Notes: a model not told the origin generated them from the letters alone. 64,000 nt of DNA from Micrococcales bacterium (GCA_021287075.1 JAJTBD010000015.1:1-64000), one strand, 5' to 3'; numbered from the stretch's first letter, positions 38,080 through 53,043 are shown. Numbers and translations: made by a program.

Positions 38080-38115
38080 GCTGAGGGAGGCCACCGTCTG
38101 GCGGCCTCCCTCGGC
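38080..38115 (-). terminator. Hairpin after metK
   Basis: The core arms GAGGGAGGCC (38083-38092) and GGCCTCCCTC (38103-38112) extend by two more pairs beyond a wobble. The hairpin lies 13 bp beyond the metK stop on the minus strand. A smaller GCCGAC/GTCGGC hairpin sits nearer the priA start. Confidence 0.65.
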
Positions 38116-38128
38116 TGTGGTCGGGCGG

Positions 38129-39349
<1,221 letters not shown>

Positions 39350-39376
39350 GGGTGGCTCCTTGCGGGTTGGCGGTAA

Positions 39377-39416
39377 GCCGGGGCCGGCCCCGGCAGCAGT
39401 TCAGCGGCCCACTCTA
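39377..39416 (-). promoter_or_regulatory. Putative metK promoter and leader palindrome
   Basis: TAGAGT on the minus strand (39411-39416) is a -10 candidate about 61 nt before the metK start. The transcribed leader would contain the perfect palindrome GCCGGGGCCGGCCCCGGC (39377-39394), which may instead be the coaBC terminator. No SAM riboswitch is seen here. Confidence 0.4.
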
Positions 39417-39430
39417 CCCACGCGTAGACC

Positions 39431-40690
39431 TCAGGTCGTGAGGTGCCACGCGACGCGGTCGAGAATCGCCGCGGCGATCTCTTCCTTGGGGGCCGGGCCG
39501 ACGGTGATGGCGTCGCCACCGTCGCGTTCGAGGATGTGGACGGTGTTGTCGTCCTGCCCGAAGGTCTTGTCGACCCCGACCTCGTTGACGACCAGCAGGT
39601 CACAGCCCTTGCGGGCAAGTTTTTGCCGGCCGAGCTCGAGCACGGAGCCGGTGGCATCGCCCGTCTCGGCGGCGAAGCCGACGATGAGGGGTGTGCCGCG
39701 CTCGCCCCGGTCCTGCACCAGTCCGGCGAGGATGTCGGGATTGCGCACCAGGGTGATGACCGGCGCCGCATCGGGGTCGGCCGGGTCGTGGGTCTTCTTG
39801 ATCTTGGCGTCGGCGACCTCGGCCGGGCGGAAGTCGGCCACCGCGGCCGCCATGATCACGACGTCGGCCGAGGCGGCGGCGCCGTCGACGGAGTGCTTCA
39901 ACTCGAGGGCGGAGCCGACCGGCACGACCTCGACCTCCGGCGGCGGCCTGAGCGTGACATTGGCCGAGATGAGCCGGACGCTGGCGCCGCGTCGCGCCGC
40001 CACGGCGGCGAGGGCATAGCCCTGCTTGCCGGACGACCGGTTGCCGAGGAAGCGCACCGGGTCGAGGGGCTCGCGGGTGCCGCCGGCACTGATGACGACC
40101 CGGACGCCGGCCAGGTCCTGGGCCGGCTGGGTCGCAGCGTCCCGGCCGTGAGCGGGCTGGGGGGTGCCGTCGAGATAGGGCAGGCACGCGGCATACAGCT
40201 CGGCGGGCTCGGGCAGCCGACCGGGGCCGGTGTCCTTGCCGGTCAGGCGGCCGCTGGCCGGGTCGACGACATCGACGCCGCGCTCGCGCAGGGTGGCGAC
40301 ATTGGCCTGGGTCGCGGGGTGCTCCCACATCTCGGTGTGCATGGCGGGGGCCATCACCACCGGGCAGCGCGCGGTCAGCAGCGTGTTGGTGAGCAGGTCG
40401 TCGGCGAGCCCGTGGGCCGCGCGCGCGAGCAGGTCGGCCGTCGCGGGGGCGATGACGACGAGGTCAGCCTCCTGGCCGATGCGCACGTGCTGGACGCGGT
40501 GGACATCGGTCCACACGTCGGTCTGGACGGGCTGACCCGAGAGGGCCTCCCAGGTGGGCGCGCCGACAAAGCGCAGGGCCGCCGCCGTGGGGACGACGGT
40601 GACCGTGTGGCCCGCCTCGGCGAAGAGGCGCAGCAGGGAGGCGACCTTGTAGGCCGCGATGCCGCCGCCGACGCCGAGCACGATGCGCAT
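39431..40690 (-). CDS. coaBC: CoaBC: PPC synthetase / decarboxylase
   Basis: This 419-residue bifunctional enzyme joins cysteine to phosphopantothenate and then decarboxylates the product in CoA synthesis. The CoaC half starts MRIVLGVGGGIAAYKVASLL and has APAMHTEMWEHPATQAN. The CoaB half has VVISAGGTREPLDPVRFLGNRSSGKQG and MAAAVADFRPAEVADAKIKK. The ATG at 40690 has GAGAGAGG 7-8 nt upstream; ten extra residues in a longer frame are rejected. It lies 26 bp after rpoZ. Confidence 0.96.
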   Translation of the reverse strand: MRIVLGVGGGIAAYKVASLLRLFAEAGHTVTVVPTAAALRFVGAPTWEALSGQPVQTDVWTDVHRVQHVRIGQEADLVVIAPATADLLARAAHGLADDLLTNTLLTARCPVVMAPAMHTEMWEHPATQANVATLRERGVDVVDPASGRLTGKDTGPGRLPEPAELYAACLPYLDGTPQPAHGRDAATQPAQDLAGVRVVISAGGTREPLDPVRFLGNRSSGKQGYALAAVAARRGASVRLISANVTLRPPPEVEVVPVGSALELKHSVDGAAASADVVIMAAAVADFRPAEVADAKIKKTHDPADPDAAPVITLVRNPDILAGLVQDRGERGTPLIVGFAAETGDATGSVLELGRQKLARKGCDLLVVNEVGVDKTFGQDDNTVHILERDGGDAITVGPAPKEEIAAAILDRVAWHLTT

Positions 40691-40716
40691 GGGAGCCCTC
40701 TCTCGCCCGGCCGGGG

Positions 40717-40980
40717 TCACTCCTCGGTGGGCTCGCTGGTCAGGAGGCCGTCGTTGATCTCGCGCAGCGAGATCGACAGGGGCTTGTCGTGGACCTGCGA
40801 GTCCACGAGCGGGCCGACGTACTCGAGCAGGCCCTCCTGGAGCTGGGAGTAGTAGGCGTTGATCTGGCGGGCCCGCTTGGCGCTGTAGATCACGAGGGCG
40901 TACTTGGAGTCGGCCTTCTCGAGGAGGTCGTCGATCGGCGGGTTGGTGATGCCGATGGGGGCAGCCTGGGTACCAGACAC
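40717..40980 (-). CDS. rpoZ: RNA polymerase omega subunit
   Basis: This 87-residue subunit helps assemble the beta-prime subunit of RNA polymerase. The core [35 protein letters not shown] is the omega signature, followed by [25 protein letters not shown]. The GTG at 40980 ([10 protein letters not shown]) has a weak GAGAG about 6 nt upstream. It lies between gmk and coaBC, the standard actinobacterial order. Confidence 0.95.
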   Translation of the reverse strand: MSGTQAAPIGITNPPIDDLLEKADSKYALVIYSAKRARQINAYYSQLQEGLLEYVGPLVDSQVHDKPLSISLREINDGLLTSEPTEE

Positions 40981-41018
40981 GGATGCTCTCGTTTCTGCTG
41001 CGTGCGTTTGGGGTGCGG

Positions 41019-41579
41019 TCAGTGCGATCTCATCAATGATACGAGGTGTTCGGCCGCACGCTGCACATCGTCGTTGACGATGACCTCGTCGAACTCGGCC
41101 TGGGAGGCCAGCTCGACCTCTGCCGTGGCAAGCCGGCGGGTGCGCTCCTCCTCCGACTCGGTCCCCCGGCCGACGAGGCGGCGGACCAGCTCCTCCCAGG
41201 AGGGCGGGGTGAGGAAGACGAAGAGCGCGTCGGGCATGGTGTGCCGCACCTGGCGCGCGCCCTGGAGGTCGATCTCGAGCAGCGCCGGCCGGCCCTCGGC
41301 GAGCGCGTCGAGCACCGGCTGGCGCAGGGTGCCGTACTTGGCGCGGCCGTGCACGACGGCCCACTCGAGGAACTCGCCGGCGGCGACCCGCCGCTCGAAC
41401 TCCTCGTCGCTGAGGAAGTGGTAGTGGACCCCGTCGACCTCACCCGGCCTGGGCGGCCGGGTGGTCGCCGACACCGAGAACCACACCTCTGGGAAGTGCT
41501 CGCGGACGTATGCCGCGGCTGTGCCCTTCCCGACGGCGGTGGGACCGGCGAGGACGACGAGTCGACGGGAGCGGCTCAC
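41019..41579 (-). CDS. gmk: Guanylate kinase
   Basis: This 186-residue enzyme phosphorylates GMP to GDP. It has the P-loop [16 protein letters not shown], the GMP-binding [35 protein letters not shown] and [11 protein letters not shown]. The GTG at 41579 overlaps the mihF stop as GTGA, so translation is coupled to mihF. It ends 38 bp before rpoZ. Confidence 0.96.
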   Translation of the reverse strand: MSRSRRLVVLAGPTAVGKGTAAAYVREHFPEVWFSVSATTRPPRPGEVDGVHYHFLSDEEFERRVAAGEFLEWAVVHGRAKYGTLRQPVLDALAEGRPALLEIDLQGARQVRHTMPDALFVFLTPPSWEELVRRLVGRGTESEEERTRRLATAEVELASQAEFDEVIVNDDVQRAAEHLVSLMRSH

Positions 41580-41890
41580 GCCTCGAAACGCGTGAGGAGC
41601 GCGGAGATCTGGTTGGCGCCCAGCCCCCGGACGCGGCGGGACTCGGAGATGCCGACCTCGTCCATGATCTGGCGGGCGCGCACGCGGCCCACGCCGGGCA
41701 TCGACTCGAGCAGGGCCGAGACCTTCATCTTGCCGATGACCTCGTTGTCCTTGCCCTCGGCGATGACATCGGCAATGGAGCCCTGTGCGTGCTTGAGACG
41801 GTTCTTGACGGCTGCACGCTCGCGGCGGGCGACCGCAGCCTTCTCGAGGGCGGCGGCCCTCTGCTCGAGTGTCAGCGGCGGAAGGGCCAC
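41576..41890 (-). CDS. mihF: Integration host factor, actinobacterial type
   Basis: This 104-residue nucleoid protein bends DNA and is essential in mycobacteria. The sequence [26 protein letters not shown], then [55 protein letters not shown] is diagnostic. The GTG at 41890 was chosen because GAGGAG lies 6-7 nt upstream; longer frames overlap that site. It heads the mihF-gmk-rpoZ-coaBC series. Confidence 0.95.
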   Translation of the reverse strand: MALPPLTLEQRAAALEKAAVARRERAAVKNRLKHAQGSIADVIAEGKDNEVIGKMKVSALLESMPGVGRVRARQIMDEVGISESRRVRGLGANQISALLTRFEA

Positions 41891-41930
41891 GGTCGTACTC
41901 CTCATGCGTCGGACGGCATTGTCGTTCAAG

Positions 41931-41955
41931 GATCCCCCTGAGGGGATCAAGTGTA
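41931..41955 (-). promoter_or_regulatory. Putative mihF promoter and leader hairpin
   Basis: TACACT on the minus strand (41950-41955) is a -10 candidate about 60 nt before mihF. Immediately downstream GATCCCC/GGGGATC (41942-41948 with 41931-41937) forms a short hairpin at the 5' end of the leader, which could instead be a terminator of the preceding operon. Confidence 0.4.
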
Positions 41956-42006
41956 GCCAATTCCCCAGGTGGTGAAGACGGGGTTGCGGCAGAGCGTCTG
42001 GTGAGC

Positions 42007-42351
42007 CTAGCCACTCCGGGTCGAGGCTGAACACCGGTTGGCGATGCTTTTCTGAAGGCGGTCCATCGCGGGGTCGAGCGCGGCGGCGGCCTGCTCGCTG
42101 GTGTCACTGCCCCGGTGCTCCTCGACGAACTCCCGGAAGGCCGTCCAGTCCTCGGACTCCTGCCCCGCGGTCATCCCCGCGAGGTCGTCCATCGCCTCCA
42201 GGACCTTGGTCACCTCGGCGTCGGAGCTCGTGTCCGACCCGGTGACCACGGCGGCCTTGGTGCAGTACTCGTTGTCGTCGGCCTGGCCGCATCCGGACAG
42301 CAGGGCGGCCAGGAGCAGCACGCCCGCGGCGACGCGGCTCGCGCCCGTCAT
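42007..42351 (-). CDS. Small lipoprotein of unknown function
   Basis: This 114-residue exported protein has a signal peptide and lipobox LLSGC (Cys21). The mature part contains two further cysteines, [10 protein letters not shown] and ANRCSAS, and an acidic helical middle with many Glu, Asp and Ala. The family is not recognised. The ATG overlaps the pyrF stop as ATGA, so it is the last gene of the pyrimidine operon, but the product has no obvious link to that pathway. Confidence 0.75.
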   Translation of the reverse strand: MTGASRVAAGVLLLAALLSGCGQADDNEYCTKAAVVTGSDTSSDAEVTKVLEAMDDLAGMTAGQESEDWTAFREFVEEHRGSDTSEQAAAALDPAMDRLQKSIANRCSASTRSG

Positions 42352-43217
42352 CCGAGCTGGTCCCGGAGCGAGTCGGCGACCGCGGCCGCGCGGGCGGCGA
42401 GCCCGTGTGCCGTCGGTCCGGCGGCGAGGACATCCCGGCTTGAGGCGGCAAGCACATTGTGCAGGGCGGCACCGAAGACCCGGCGCAGCGAGTCTGCCGA
42501 GCCACCCTGCGCGCCGACCCCCGGCGCGAGGAAGGGCGCGTGGCTTGCGCCCAGGTCGAGCCCGAGGCGCTCGGCGGCGTCGCCGACCGTGGCGCCGACG
42601 ACCATGCCGATGCTGCCGAGCTCGCCGCGAGAGGCCGCGTCGGCGTTGTCGGCGGTCACGCCGTCGACCACATGCCCGGCGACGCTGCGGCCGTCGAGGA
42701 CGGCGTGCTGGACCTGGGCACCCTCGGGATTGGAGGTCAGGGCCAGGACGAACAGCCCCCGTCCGGTCGCGTGGCACAGGTCGACGGCGGGCCGCAGCGA
42801 CCCATAGCCCAGATAGGGGCTGACCGTGATCGCGTCCGGCGCGGCCGGCGCGTCCTTGCCGAGGAAGGCCTCGGCGTAGGCGTCCATCGTCGTGCCGATG
42901 TCGCCGCGCTTGACGTCGAGGATGCTGAGCGTGCCGGCCACGGCGAGCTCGGTGACGACCCGCTCGAGCAGGGCGACCCCCTTGGCGCCGAAGACCTCGA
43001 AGAACGCCGACTGCGGCTTGACCGCGGCCACCCGCCCGCCAAAGGCATCGACGCAGGTCAGCGCGAAGCGCTCCACGCCCGCGAGGTCATAGCCCAGGCC
43101 CCATGCCTCGACCAGCCCCCGGTGGGGGTCGATGCCGGCACACAGCGGCCCGTGCTCGTCCATCGCCTCCCGCAGCCGGACGCCAAAGGGACGGTATGCC
43201 GGGTCGGCGGCAGCCAT
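42348..43217 (-). CDS. pyrF: Orotidine 5'-phosphate decarboxylase, type 2
   Basis: This 289-residue enzyme forms UMP from OMP. The actinobacterial subfamily-2 signature is LCAGIDPHRGLVEAWG, with VAAVKPQSAFFEVFG and the catalytic LDVKRGDIGTTMDAYA, followed by TVSPYLGYGSLRP and FLAPGVGAQGG. The ATG at 43217 starts 1 nt after the pyrD stop. It is longer than the type 1 enzyme, as expected. Confidence 0.95.
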   Translation of the reverse strand: MAAADPAYRPFGVRLREAMDEHGPLCAGIDPHRGLVEAWGLGYDLAGVERFALTCVDAFGGRVAAVKPQSAFFEVFGAKGVALLERVVTELAVAGTLSILDVKRGDIGTTMDAYAEAFLGKDAPAAPDAITVSPYLGYGSLRPAVDLCHATGRGLFVLALTSNPEGAQVQHAVLDGRSVAGHVVDGVTADNADAASRGELGSIGMVVGATVGDAAERLGLDLGASHAPFLAPGVGAQGGSADSLRRVFGAALHNVLAASSRDVLAAGPTAHGLAARAAAVADSLRDQLG

Positions 43218-43218
43218 G

Positions 43219-44253
43219 TCAGCGGATCCTCTCGTGGGCGACACCGATGGCGTCGGTGAAACGCTCAAAGCCCCTCTCCCCCAGGGCTTCCTGGAGCTCG
43301 CGGCATACGCGCATCGGGGAGCTGGGGTCGTTGAAGGTGGCGGTGCCGACCTGCACGGCGCTCGCGCCGGCGGCGACGAGCTCCAGGGCGTCGAGTCCGG
43401 TGCGCACCCCGCCGACGCCGATGATCGGCACGGTCGGGAGGCGCCCGTCGAGCATGGCCGCCCGGACCTGCCAGATGGCGCGCACCGCGACCGGCCGGAT
43501 GGCCGGCCCGGACAGTCCGCCGGTGGTCTGGGCCAGCTGGGGCCGGAGCAGATCGGTGTCGATGACGACGCCGAGGAGGGTGTTGATCATCGTCAGGCCC
43601 GAGGCGCCGGCCTTCACCGCGGCCTGCGCGATGGCGACGATGTCGGTGACGTCGGGGGTGAGCTTGGCAAAGATCGGCATGTCACGCGGGAGCTGCTCGC
43701 GCACCAGTGCGATCACCTTGGCCGAGGACATCGGGTCGCAGGCAAAGACGAGCCCGCGGTTGGCGACATTGGGGCAGGAGATGTTGACCTCGACACCGGC
43801 CACGGCGTCGAAGGCGTCCCTCGCGCGCAACCGGGCCGCCACGTCGGCGAACTCGCCCGCCGTCGAGCCGGCGATGGAGACCATCGCCCGCGCACCGCGG
43901 GCCTTGAGCCAGGCGAGGTCCTTGGCGCAGAAGTCGTCGATGCCGGGCCCCTGGAGGCCGATGGAGTTGAGCATCCCCGATGGCGTCTCGGCCATGCGCG
44001 GGGTGCCGCGACCCGAACGCGGTCGCAGCATCACCGACTTGGTGACAAAGGCGCCGAGCTCGGCCACGTCGAAGAAGCGGTCCAGCTCGGGGCCGTTGGC
44101 GGCGCAGCCGGAGGCGGTCATCAGCGGGTTGGGCAGTCGCGCGCCGGCCAGGTCGACCGACATGTCGACGGACGCGGTCGGGCGCGAGTCCTCCTGTGGC
44201 ACAACGCCACTGGCGGCATCGTGTGGCTGCTCGTGGGAGCGGCGTCCGAGCAT
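43219..44253 (-). CDS. pyrD: Dihydroorotate dehydrogenase, class 1B catalytic subunit
   Basis: This 344-residue FMN enzyme oxidises dihydroorotate. The class 1B Cys active base lies in VEVNISCPNVANRGL, with the FMN contacts NPLMTASGCAANG, FAKLTPDVTDIV, MINTLLGVVIDT and VPIIGVGGVRTGLDALE. The ATG at 44253 shares one base with the pyrK stop (TGATG); an internal ATG at residue 31 (MSVDLAGARLPNP) is a possible shorter start. It works with PyrK, encoded just upstream. Confidence 0.95.
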   Translation of the reverse strand: MLGRRSHEQPHDAASGVVPQEDSRPTASVDMSVDLAGARLPNPLMTASGCAANGPELDRFFDVAELGAFVTKSVMLRPRSGRGTPRMAETPSGMLNSIGLQGPGIDDFCAKDLAWLKARGARAMVSIAGSTAGEFADVAARLRARDAFDAVAGVEVNISCPNVANRGLVFACDPMSSAKVIALVREQLPRDMPIFAKLTPDVTDIVAIAQAAVKAGASGLTMINTLLGVVIDTDLLRPQLAQTTGGLSGPAIRPVAVRAIWQVRAAMLDGRLPTVPIIGVGGVRTGLDALELVAAGASAVQVGTATFNDPSSPMRVCRELQEALGERGFERFTDAIGVAHERIR

Positions 44254-45142
44254 CAGTGGCCTCCCATCTCCGCAGCGCCGATCGCGTCGTCGGGCACGTG
44301 GCAGTAGCCGTCGGCGAAGGCGTCCCACCGGACGCGGTCGCCGCGGAAGACCGGTCCGTCGACGCAGGAACGCACCATGCGGGTGCGCCCGTCCTTGCCC
44401 TGGACCGGCATCACGCAGGTCATGCAGACACCGACGCCGCAGGCCATCGACTCCTCGACGGCGACCTGCGCGACGGCGCCGTGGGACTGGGCGATGTCGG
44501 TGACCGATCGCAGCATGCCCATCGGCCCGCACGCATAGGCGACGCCGGCGCCGCTGCGGCGCATGATCTCGGGCAGCACATCGGAGACCCAGCCCCTGTG
44601 CCCGACGGAGCCGTCGTCGGTGGTCACCGTGACGGTGTCGGCGACCCGGCGGGCCTCGACCACGCCGAACAGCTTGGACTCGGTGGCGGCGCCGAGGACC
44701 ATCTCGACCGCGCAGCCCCGCTCACGCAGGGCCTGGGCGAGCCAGAAGAGCGGCGCGCTCCCGTAGCCGCCGCCGACGAGCACGCAGGGGACGGGCTCCT
44801 TGGGCAGCGGGAAGGGCCGGCCGAGCGGCCCGATGATGCTGACCTCGTCATGCGCCCGCAGACCGGCGAGCCACTCGGTGCCCGCACCCACCGGGGAGAT
44901 CACGACGTCGACCGTGCCGCCATAGGTGCCGGACGGGCTCACCTTGTGGATCGAGAAGCAGCGCCGCAGCAGGTGGGCGGAGGTATCGCCACCCACGGAC
45001 AGGGCAACGAAATGGCCCGGTCGCGCGTGCTCGGCCACACCCGGGGCCACAAAGGTCAGGTGGTGGTAGTCCCCCACCCGCCGGGTGGCGATCAGCTCCC
45101 CGGTCACCTGCGCGAGGGCGGGCTCGCGGCGCTCGAGTCGCG

Positions 45143-45146
<4 letters not shown>
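44253..45146 (-). CDS. pyrK: Dihydroorotate dehydrogenase electron transfer subunit
   Basis: This 297-residue subunit passes electrons from PyrD to NAD. It has an FAD domain with [19 protein letters not shown], the NAD-binding [16 protein letters not shown], and 2Fe-2S ligands in [17 protein letters not shown] and RSCVDGPVF. The GTG at 45146 overlaps the carB stop as GTGA. The presence of pyrK identifies the class 1B enzyme. Confidence 0.95.
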
Positions 45147-48466
<3,320 letters not shown>

Positions 48467-48467
48467 T

Positions 48468-49631
48468 TCAGGCGTCCTTCTGGGTCGTGCCGGAGGCGGA
48501 GAGGACCTCCACGAAGCGGTCAAAGAGGTATGCCGCGTCGTGCGGTCCGGCGGCTGCCTCCGGGTGGTACTGCACCGAGAACGCAGGCAGGTCAAGGCAT
48601 TCGAGGCCCTCGACGACATCGTCGTTGAGGCACACGTGGGAGACGCGCACGCGGCCGTAGTCGGCCTTGGCCGGGGCGGGGGTCTCGCCCTCGAGCGGCG
48701 CGTCGACGGCGAAGCCGTGGTTGTGGGCGGTCACCTCGACCTTGCCGGTCGAGCGGTCCATCACCGGCTGGTTGATGCCACGGTGGCCGTACTTGAGCTT
48801 GTAGGTGCCGAAGCCGAGGGCCCGGCCGAGCAGCTGGTTGCCGAAGCAGATCCCGAAGAAGGGGATGCGGGCGTCGAGGACCTGCTGGAGGACGGCGACC
48901 TCGGCATCGGCGGTGGCGGGATCGCCCGGCCCGTTGCTGAAGAAGACGCCGTCGGGCCGGACGGCCTCGATGTCGGCAAAGCTGGCGGTCGCGGGCAGGA
49001 CGTGGACCTCGATCCCGCGCTGGGCCATCATCTCGGGGGTCATCGCCTTGATGCCCAGGTCGACCGCCGCGACGGTGAAGCGCTTCTCGCCCTTGGCCGG
49101 CACGACATAGGTCTGGTCCGTCGAGACCTCGGCGGCCAGCGCCGAGCCCTGCATCTGCAGGGCACCGGTCACCTCGGCGACGAGCTCGGCGGCGGGCCGG
49201 TCGGCGGCCGCACCGGAGAAGAGACCGACCCGCATGGCGCCCCGCTCGCGCAGGTGCCGGGTCAGCGCCCGGGTGTCGATGCCGCAGACGCCGACGACGC
49301 CCTGGCGGGCGAGCTCGTCCTCGAGCGGGGTGTCGCTGCGCCAGTTGGACGGGCGCAGCGCGGGGTCGCGCACGACGAAGCCGGCGACCCAGATGCGGCC
49401 GGACTCGTTGTCCTCGCCCACGAAGCCGGTGTTGCCCACGTGGGGGGAGGTCATGACGACGACCTGGCGGTGATAGCTGGGGTCGGTCAGCGTCTCCTGA
49501 TAGCCGGTCATGCCGGTGGAGAAGACCGCCTCCCCGACGGTCTGCCCGACCGCGCCATAGGACTGGCCCTCGAACGTGCGCCCGTCCTCGAGGACCAGGA
49601 CGGCCCGCTCTCGTGTTGTCAGGCCACTCAC
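48468..49631 (-). CDS. carA: Carbamoyl-phosphate synthase small subunit
   Basis: This 387-residue glutaminase subunit has the class I amidotransferase triad, with the Cys in [17 protein letters not shown] and the His-x-Glu in [14 protein letters not shown]. The N-terminal half has the family's [17 protein letters not shown]. The GTG at 49631 overlaps the preceding stop as GTGA. It precedes carB by one base. Confidence 0.97.
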   Translation of the reverse strand: MSGLTTRERAVLVLEDGRTFEGQSYGAVGQTVGEAVFSTGMTGYQETLTDPSYHRQVVVMTSPHVGNTGFVGEDNESGRIWVAGFVVRDPALRPSNWRSDTPLEDELARQGVVGVCGIDTRALTRHLRERGAMRVGLFSGAAADRPAAELVAEVTGALQMQGSALAAEVSTDQTYVVPAKGEKRFTVAAVDLGIKAMTPEMMAQRGIEVHVLPATASFADIEAVRPDGVFFSNGPGDPATADAEVAVLQQVLDARIPFFGICFGNQLLGRALGFGTYKLKYGHRGINQPVMDRSTGKVEVTAHNHGFAVDAPLEGETPAPAKADYGRVRVSHVCLNDDVVEGLECLDLPAFSVQYHPEAAAGPHDAAYLFDRFVEVLSASGTTQKDA

Positions 49632-50185
49632 GCCTGGTCCTCCTCATAGTCGAAGTCGTCGCGCGCCGCGCGGGCGCTGCCGTGCCACCACAGGGCTGCG
49701 TCGAGTCCCTCGACGTCGGCCTGCTCGTCGAAGGCGATCTCGCTGCGGCACCTGGTGCCGTCGTCGCTGACCCAGCCGAGGCTGAGGACGGCGGGGCGGC
49801 GGGGGTTGGGGCTGGTGAGCTTGCGGACCTGACGGAACTGGTCGGCGGTGATCCGCACCAGCTGCTCCTCGCCGCGGTCGATCGTGATGAGCTGGTCAGA
49901 GTCCTTGCGCCGCACTGTGATCCGCGCGGGACCGGGCTCACCGGTGCCGGGGACGGGTGCACTCTCGCGCCGGGTCACCTTGGTCGTGGTGCCGAGGTAC
50001 TCGCCCTCGGCCACGACGTCCTCGTCGGGGTCAGCCCAGTCGATGGTGTCCTTGTCCTTCTTCTCGAAGGCGCCCGCGCCCTCCTCCTCGAAGAGGCGCT
50101 GCTGGCGGTTGGCCCACATCGCCCCGAGGACTGCTGCGAGGACGAGCAGGAAGACCAGGATCGCGATGATCTTGCCGAGGCTCAT
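49628..50185 (-). CDS. Membrane-anchored PH-like protein (Rv1382-type)
   Basis: This 185-residue protein has one N-terminal membrane helix ([21 protein letters not shown]), an acidic Glu/Asp/Lys linker and a C-terminal domain of about 110 residues ([12 protein letters not shown] to [16 protein letters not shown]) of a PH-like type. A gene of this layout lies between pyrC and carA in mycobacteria and other actinobacteria; its function is unknown. Its ATG overlaps the pyrC stop as ATGA and its stop overlaps carA as GTGA, so it is locked into the operon. Confidence 0.8.
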   Translation of the reverse strand: MSLGKIIAILVFLLVLAAVLGAMWANRQQRLFEEEGAGAFEKKDKDTIDWADPDEDVVAEGEYLGTTTKVTRRESAPVPGTGEPGPARITVRRKDSDQLITIDRGEEQLVRITADQFRQVRKLTSPNPRRPAVLSLGWVSDDGTRCRSEIAFDEQADVEGLDAALWWHGSARAARDDFDYEEDQA

Positions 50186-51471
50186 GCGAGGTCACCTCCG
50201 GTGGCCGTGACCCTGCCGCGCAGGATCGTCGAGTGGACGGCGCCCTTGAGGGTGCGGCCGTGCCAGGGGTTGTTGCGGGACAGCGACTTGGAGCGGGCCG
50301 CGTCGACCGTCACGCTCGCGTCGGGGTCGATGAGCGTGAGATTGCCTGGGGACCCTGTCTCGATCGGGCGGCCGTGGCCCTCGAGCCCGGCGATCTGCGC
50401 GGGCGCGGTCGACATCACCCGGGCGACATCGGCCCATGACATCCGGCCGGTGGCGACCATGAGATCGCTGATGACCGCCAGCGAGGTCTCCAGGCCGAGC
50501 ATGCCGAATGCCGCGTCGACGAAGGCATGCTCCTTGTCATGGCGGGCGTGGGGCGCGTGGTCGGTGGCCACGATGTCGATGGTGCCGTCGGCGAGCGCCG
50601 CCCGCAGTGCCTCGGCGTCCTCCTCTGGCCGCAGCGGCGGGTTGACCTTGTAGACGGGGTCGTAGCCGGCGAGCAGATCGGTGGTGAGCATGAGGTGGTG
50701 GGGGGTGGCCTCAGCGGTGACCCGCAGGCCCTGGGCCTTGGCCCAGCGGATGATCTCGATGCTCTCGGCGGTGGAGACGTGGGCGACGTGCACCCGGGAG
50801 CCGGTATGCCGCGCCAGCATCACATCGCGCGCGACCACCGTCTCCTCGGCGACACCGGGCCACCCGGGCAGGCCGAGCCGGCCGGAGAGCTCGCCCTCGT
50901 GGCAGCAGGCCTGCGGCCCGGCGAGGTCGGTGTCCTGCGCGTGCTGGCTGATGACGCCGTCGAAGGCGCGGATGTATTCGAGCGCGCGACGCATCACACG
51001 CGCGTCGCGCACGCACTTGCCGTCGTCGGAGAAGAGCCGCACCCGGGCGCGGGAGCGGTGCATCAGGCCCAGCTCGGCCAACTGCTCCCCCTCGAGCCCC
51101 TTGGTGACGGCGCCGATGGGCTGCACGTCGACCAGCCCGGTGGCGGCACCGAGGTCGAGGATGCGCTCGGCGGCCTCGGCCGTGTCGGTGACCGGCGTGG
51201 TGTTGGCCATCGCGCACACCGCGGTGAAGCCTCCGACGGCCGCTGCGGCCGCACCGGTCGCGATGGTCTCGGCGTCCTCGCGGCCGGGCTCGCGCAGGTG
51301 GACGTGCATGTCGACCAGGCCGGGCAGGGCGACCAGTCCGTCGGCGTCGATGACCTGGGCGTCGCCGGGAGCCGAGACCGAGCCGACCTCCCTGACGACC
51401 CCGTCCTCGACGAGGATGTCGGCGGCGTCCTCGCCCAGCAGGCGGGCGCCCTTGACGAGCAGGCTGCTCAC
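50182..51471 (-). CDS. pyrC: Dihydroorotase, class I
   Basis: This 429-residue zinc enzyme cyclises carbamoyl aspartate. The metal ligands are in [15 protein letters not shown], with [14 protein letters not shown], and the catalytic Asp is in [19 protein letters not shown]. The C-terminal beta-sandwich reads [15 protein letters not shown]. The GTG at 51471 overlaps the pyrB stop as GTGA; it sits beside a GCGGCATAC word that belongs to the pyrB coding end. Confidence 0.96.
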   Translation of the reverse strand: MSSLLVKGARLLGEDAADILVEDGVVREVGSVSAPGDAQVIDADGLVALPGLVDMHVHLREPGREDAETIATGAAAAAVGGFTAVCAMANTTPVTDTAEAAERILDLGAATGLVDVQPIGAVTKGLEGEQLAELGLMHRSRARVRLFSDDGKCVRDARVMRRALEYIRAFDGVISQHAQDTDLAGPQACCHEGELSGRLGLPGWPGVAEETVVARDVMLARHTGSRVHVAHVSTAESIEIIRWAKAQGLRVTAEATPHHLMLTTDLLAGYDPVYKVNPPLRPEEDAEALRAALADGTIDIVATDHAPHARHDKEHAFVDAAFGMLGLETSLAVISDLMVATGRMSWADVARVMSTAPAQIAGLEGHGRPIETGSPGNLTLIDPDASVTVDAARSKSLSRNNPWHGRTLKGAVHSTILRGRVTATGGDLA

Positions 51472-52430
51472 GCGGCATACCCCCTGTCGGGCTCGCCCGA
51501 GGCGAGCAGGTGATAGAGCACGGACATGCGCACGGCGACACCGGCGCTCACCTGGTCGAGGACCAGCGACTGGGCGGCGTCGGCGGCGTCGGCCGAGATC
51601 TCCAGACCGCGGTTCATCGGGCCCGGGTGGCAGATCGCGACCTCGGGGTTGGCCGCCACGAGTGCGTCGAGCCGCGGGCGCGTCAGGCCGTATCCGATGG
51701 TGTACTCGCGCGGCGTCGGGAAGTATCCGCCGCTCATCCGCTCCTTCTGGACCCGCAGCATCATGACGGCGTCGACGCCCCCGGCAAGCACCTCGTCGAG
51801 GTCGCTGCTGACCGAGAAGCCTTCTGCCGCAGCCCAGCTCGCGATGCCGGACGGCATCAGCGTCACCGGCGCGACGAGGGTCACGCGGGCGCCGAGCTTT
51901 GTGAGGCACAGCAGGTTGGAGCGCACGACCCGCGAGTGGGTCAGGTCGCCGACGATGGCGATGTGTCGGCCGGCGAGGTCGCCGTGGTGGCGCTGGAGGG
52001 TGTAGGCGTCGAGCAGTGCCTGGGTGGGGTGCTCGTGGGTGCCGTCGCCGGCGTTGATGACCGCCGCGTCGATCCACTGGCTGACCTGGTGGGCAGCGCC
52101 CGAGGCGCTGTGGCGGATGACGAGCGCGTCCACGCCCATCGCGGCGACCGTCATCGCGGTGTCGCGCAGGGACTCGCCCTTGGAGGCCGAGGAGCCCTTG
52201 GCGGAGATGTTGATGACATCGGCCGAGAGCCATTTGCCGGCGATCTCGAAGGAGCTGCGGGTGCGGGTGGAGTCCTCGAAGAAGAGGTTGACCACCGTGC
52301 GGCCGCGCAGGGCCGGGAGCTTCTTGACTTCGCGGTGCTGCACGTCGTGCATCTCGCCGGCGGTGGCGAGGATCTCGCGGATCTGCCCCTCGTCGACGTC
52401 GTCGATCGAGAGGAGGTGTCGTCGGGTCAT
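51468..52430 (-). CDS. pyrB: Aspartate carbamoyltransferase catalytic subunit
   Basis: This 320-residue enzyme joins carbamoyl phosphate and aspartate. The carbamoyl-phosphate motif [13 protein letters not shown], the 80s-type loop [30 protein letters not shown] and the aspartate-binding MLRVQKERM are present. No PyrI regulatory subunit is encoded, as expected in actinobacteria. The ATG at 52430 overlaps the pyrR stop as ATGA. Confidence 0.97.
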   Translation of the reverse strand: MTRRHLLSIDDVDEGQIREILATAGEMHDVQHREVKKLPALRGRTVVNLFFEDSTRTRSSFEIAGKWLSADVINISAKGSSASKGESLRDTAMTVAAMGVDALVIRHSASGAAHQVSQWIDAAVINAGDGTHEHPTQALLDAYTLQRHHGDLAGRHIAIVGDLTHSRVVRSNLLCLTKLGARVTLVAPVTLMPSGIASWAAAEGFSVSSDLDEVLAGGVDAVMMLRVQKERMSGGYFPTPREYTIGYGLTRPRLDALVAANPEVAICHPGPMNRGLEISADAADAAQSLVLDQVSAGVAVRMSVLYHLLASGEPDRGYAA

Positions 52431-53008
52431 GGTGTCTCCCCCGCTGCGATGCGCACCTCGTCGGCCTCGTCGACGCCCGCGAGGCGGACCATCACACGCT
52501 CGGAGGTGGAGGTGGGCAGGTTCTTGCCGACATGGTCGGCGCGGATGGGCAGCTCGCGGTGACCGCGGTCGACGAGCACGGCCAGGCGCACGGCCTTGGG
52601 GCGTCCGAGGTCGGACAGCGCGTCGAGGGCGGCGCGCACCGTGCGCCCGCTGTAGAGGACGTCGTCGGCCAGGACGACGATCCTGTCGTCGATGCCGCCG
52701 GTGGGGATGCGGGTCGGCAGGGGCGCCCGCGTGGGCTGTCGGCGCAGGTCATCGCGGTACATCGTGATGTCGAGCGTGCCGGTGGGGACCTCGGTGCCCT
52801 CCACCTCGGCGATCGCGGCGGCGAGCCGGGTGGCCACCTCCACTCCCCTGCTGGGGATGCCGAGGATGACGAGCCGGTCGGCGCCCTTGTTGCGCTCGAT
52901 GACCTCGTGGGCCATCCGGCGGACCGCCCGCGCGATGTCGGGTGCGCTCATCACCACCTTGGGTGATGCGGCCGGTGGATCTGGGCTGAGCTGCGAGTCG
53001 GGACACAT
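52427..53008 (-). CDS. pyrR: Pyrimidine operon regulator PyrR
   Basis: This 193-residue RNA-binding protein senses UMP and has a uracil phosphoribosyltransferase fold. The PRPP motif is [18 protein letters not shown], with [20 protein letters not shown] earlier. A 15-residue N-terminal tail ([15 protein letters not shown]) precedes the fold. The ATG at 53008 lies about 10 nt after GGAAGGAGG, and that Shine-Dalgarno overlaps a PyrR-binding-like RNA element, so the protein likely represses its own operon at translation initiation. Confidence 0.95.
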   Translation of the reverse strand: MCPDSQLSPDPPAASPKVVMSAPDIARAVRRMAHEVIERNKGADRLVILGIPSRGVEVATRLAAAIAEVEGTEVPTGTLDITMYRDDLRRQPTRAPLPTRIPTGGIDDRIVVLADDVLYSGRTVRAALDALSDLGRPKAVRLAVLVDRGHRELPIRADHVGKNLPTSTSERVMVRLAGVDEADEVRIAAGETP

Positions 53009-53017
53009 GCGTGTCGA

Positions 53018-53043
53018 GACCTCCTTCCCTGCCTCACGGGACA
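53018..53043 (-). promoter_or_regulatory. PyrR-binding leader element overlapping the SD
   Basis: On the minus strand the leader reads TCCCGTGAGGC, a match to the UCCnGnGAGGY core of PyrR-binding RNA, followed at once by AGGGAAGGAGG, the ribosome-binding site of pyrR. PyrR-UMP binding here would hide the Shine-Dalgarno, as proposed for mycobacterial pyr leaders. Promoter elements upstream (TTTAAT at 53047-53052 or nearby) are ambiguous. Confidence 0.65.

Noticed and set aside
39350..39430. A SAM riboswitch in front of metK
   Set aside because: The 81-bp gap holds a palindrome and a -10-like hexamer but none of the SAM-I, SAM-II or SAM-IV core sequences.
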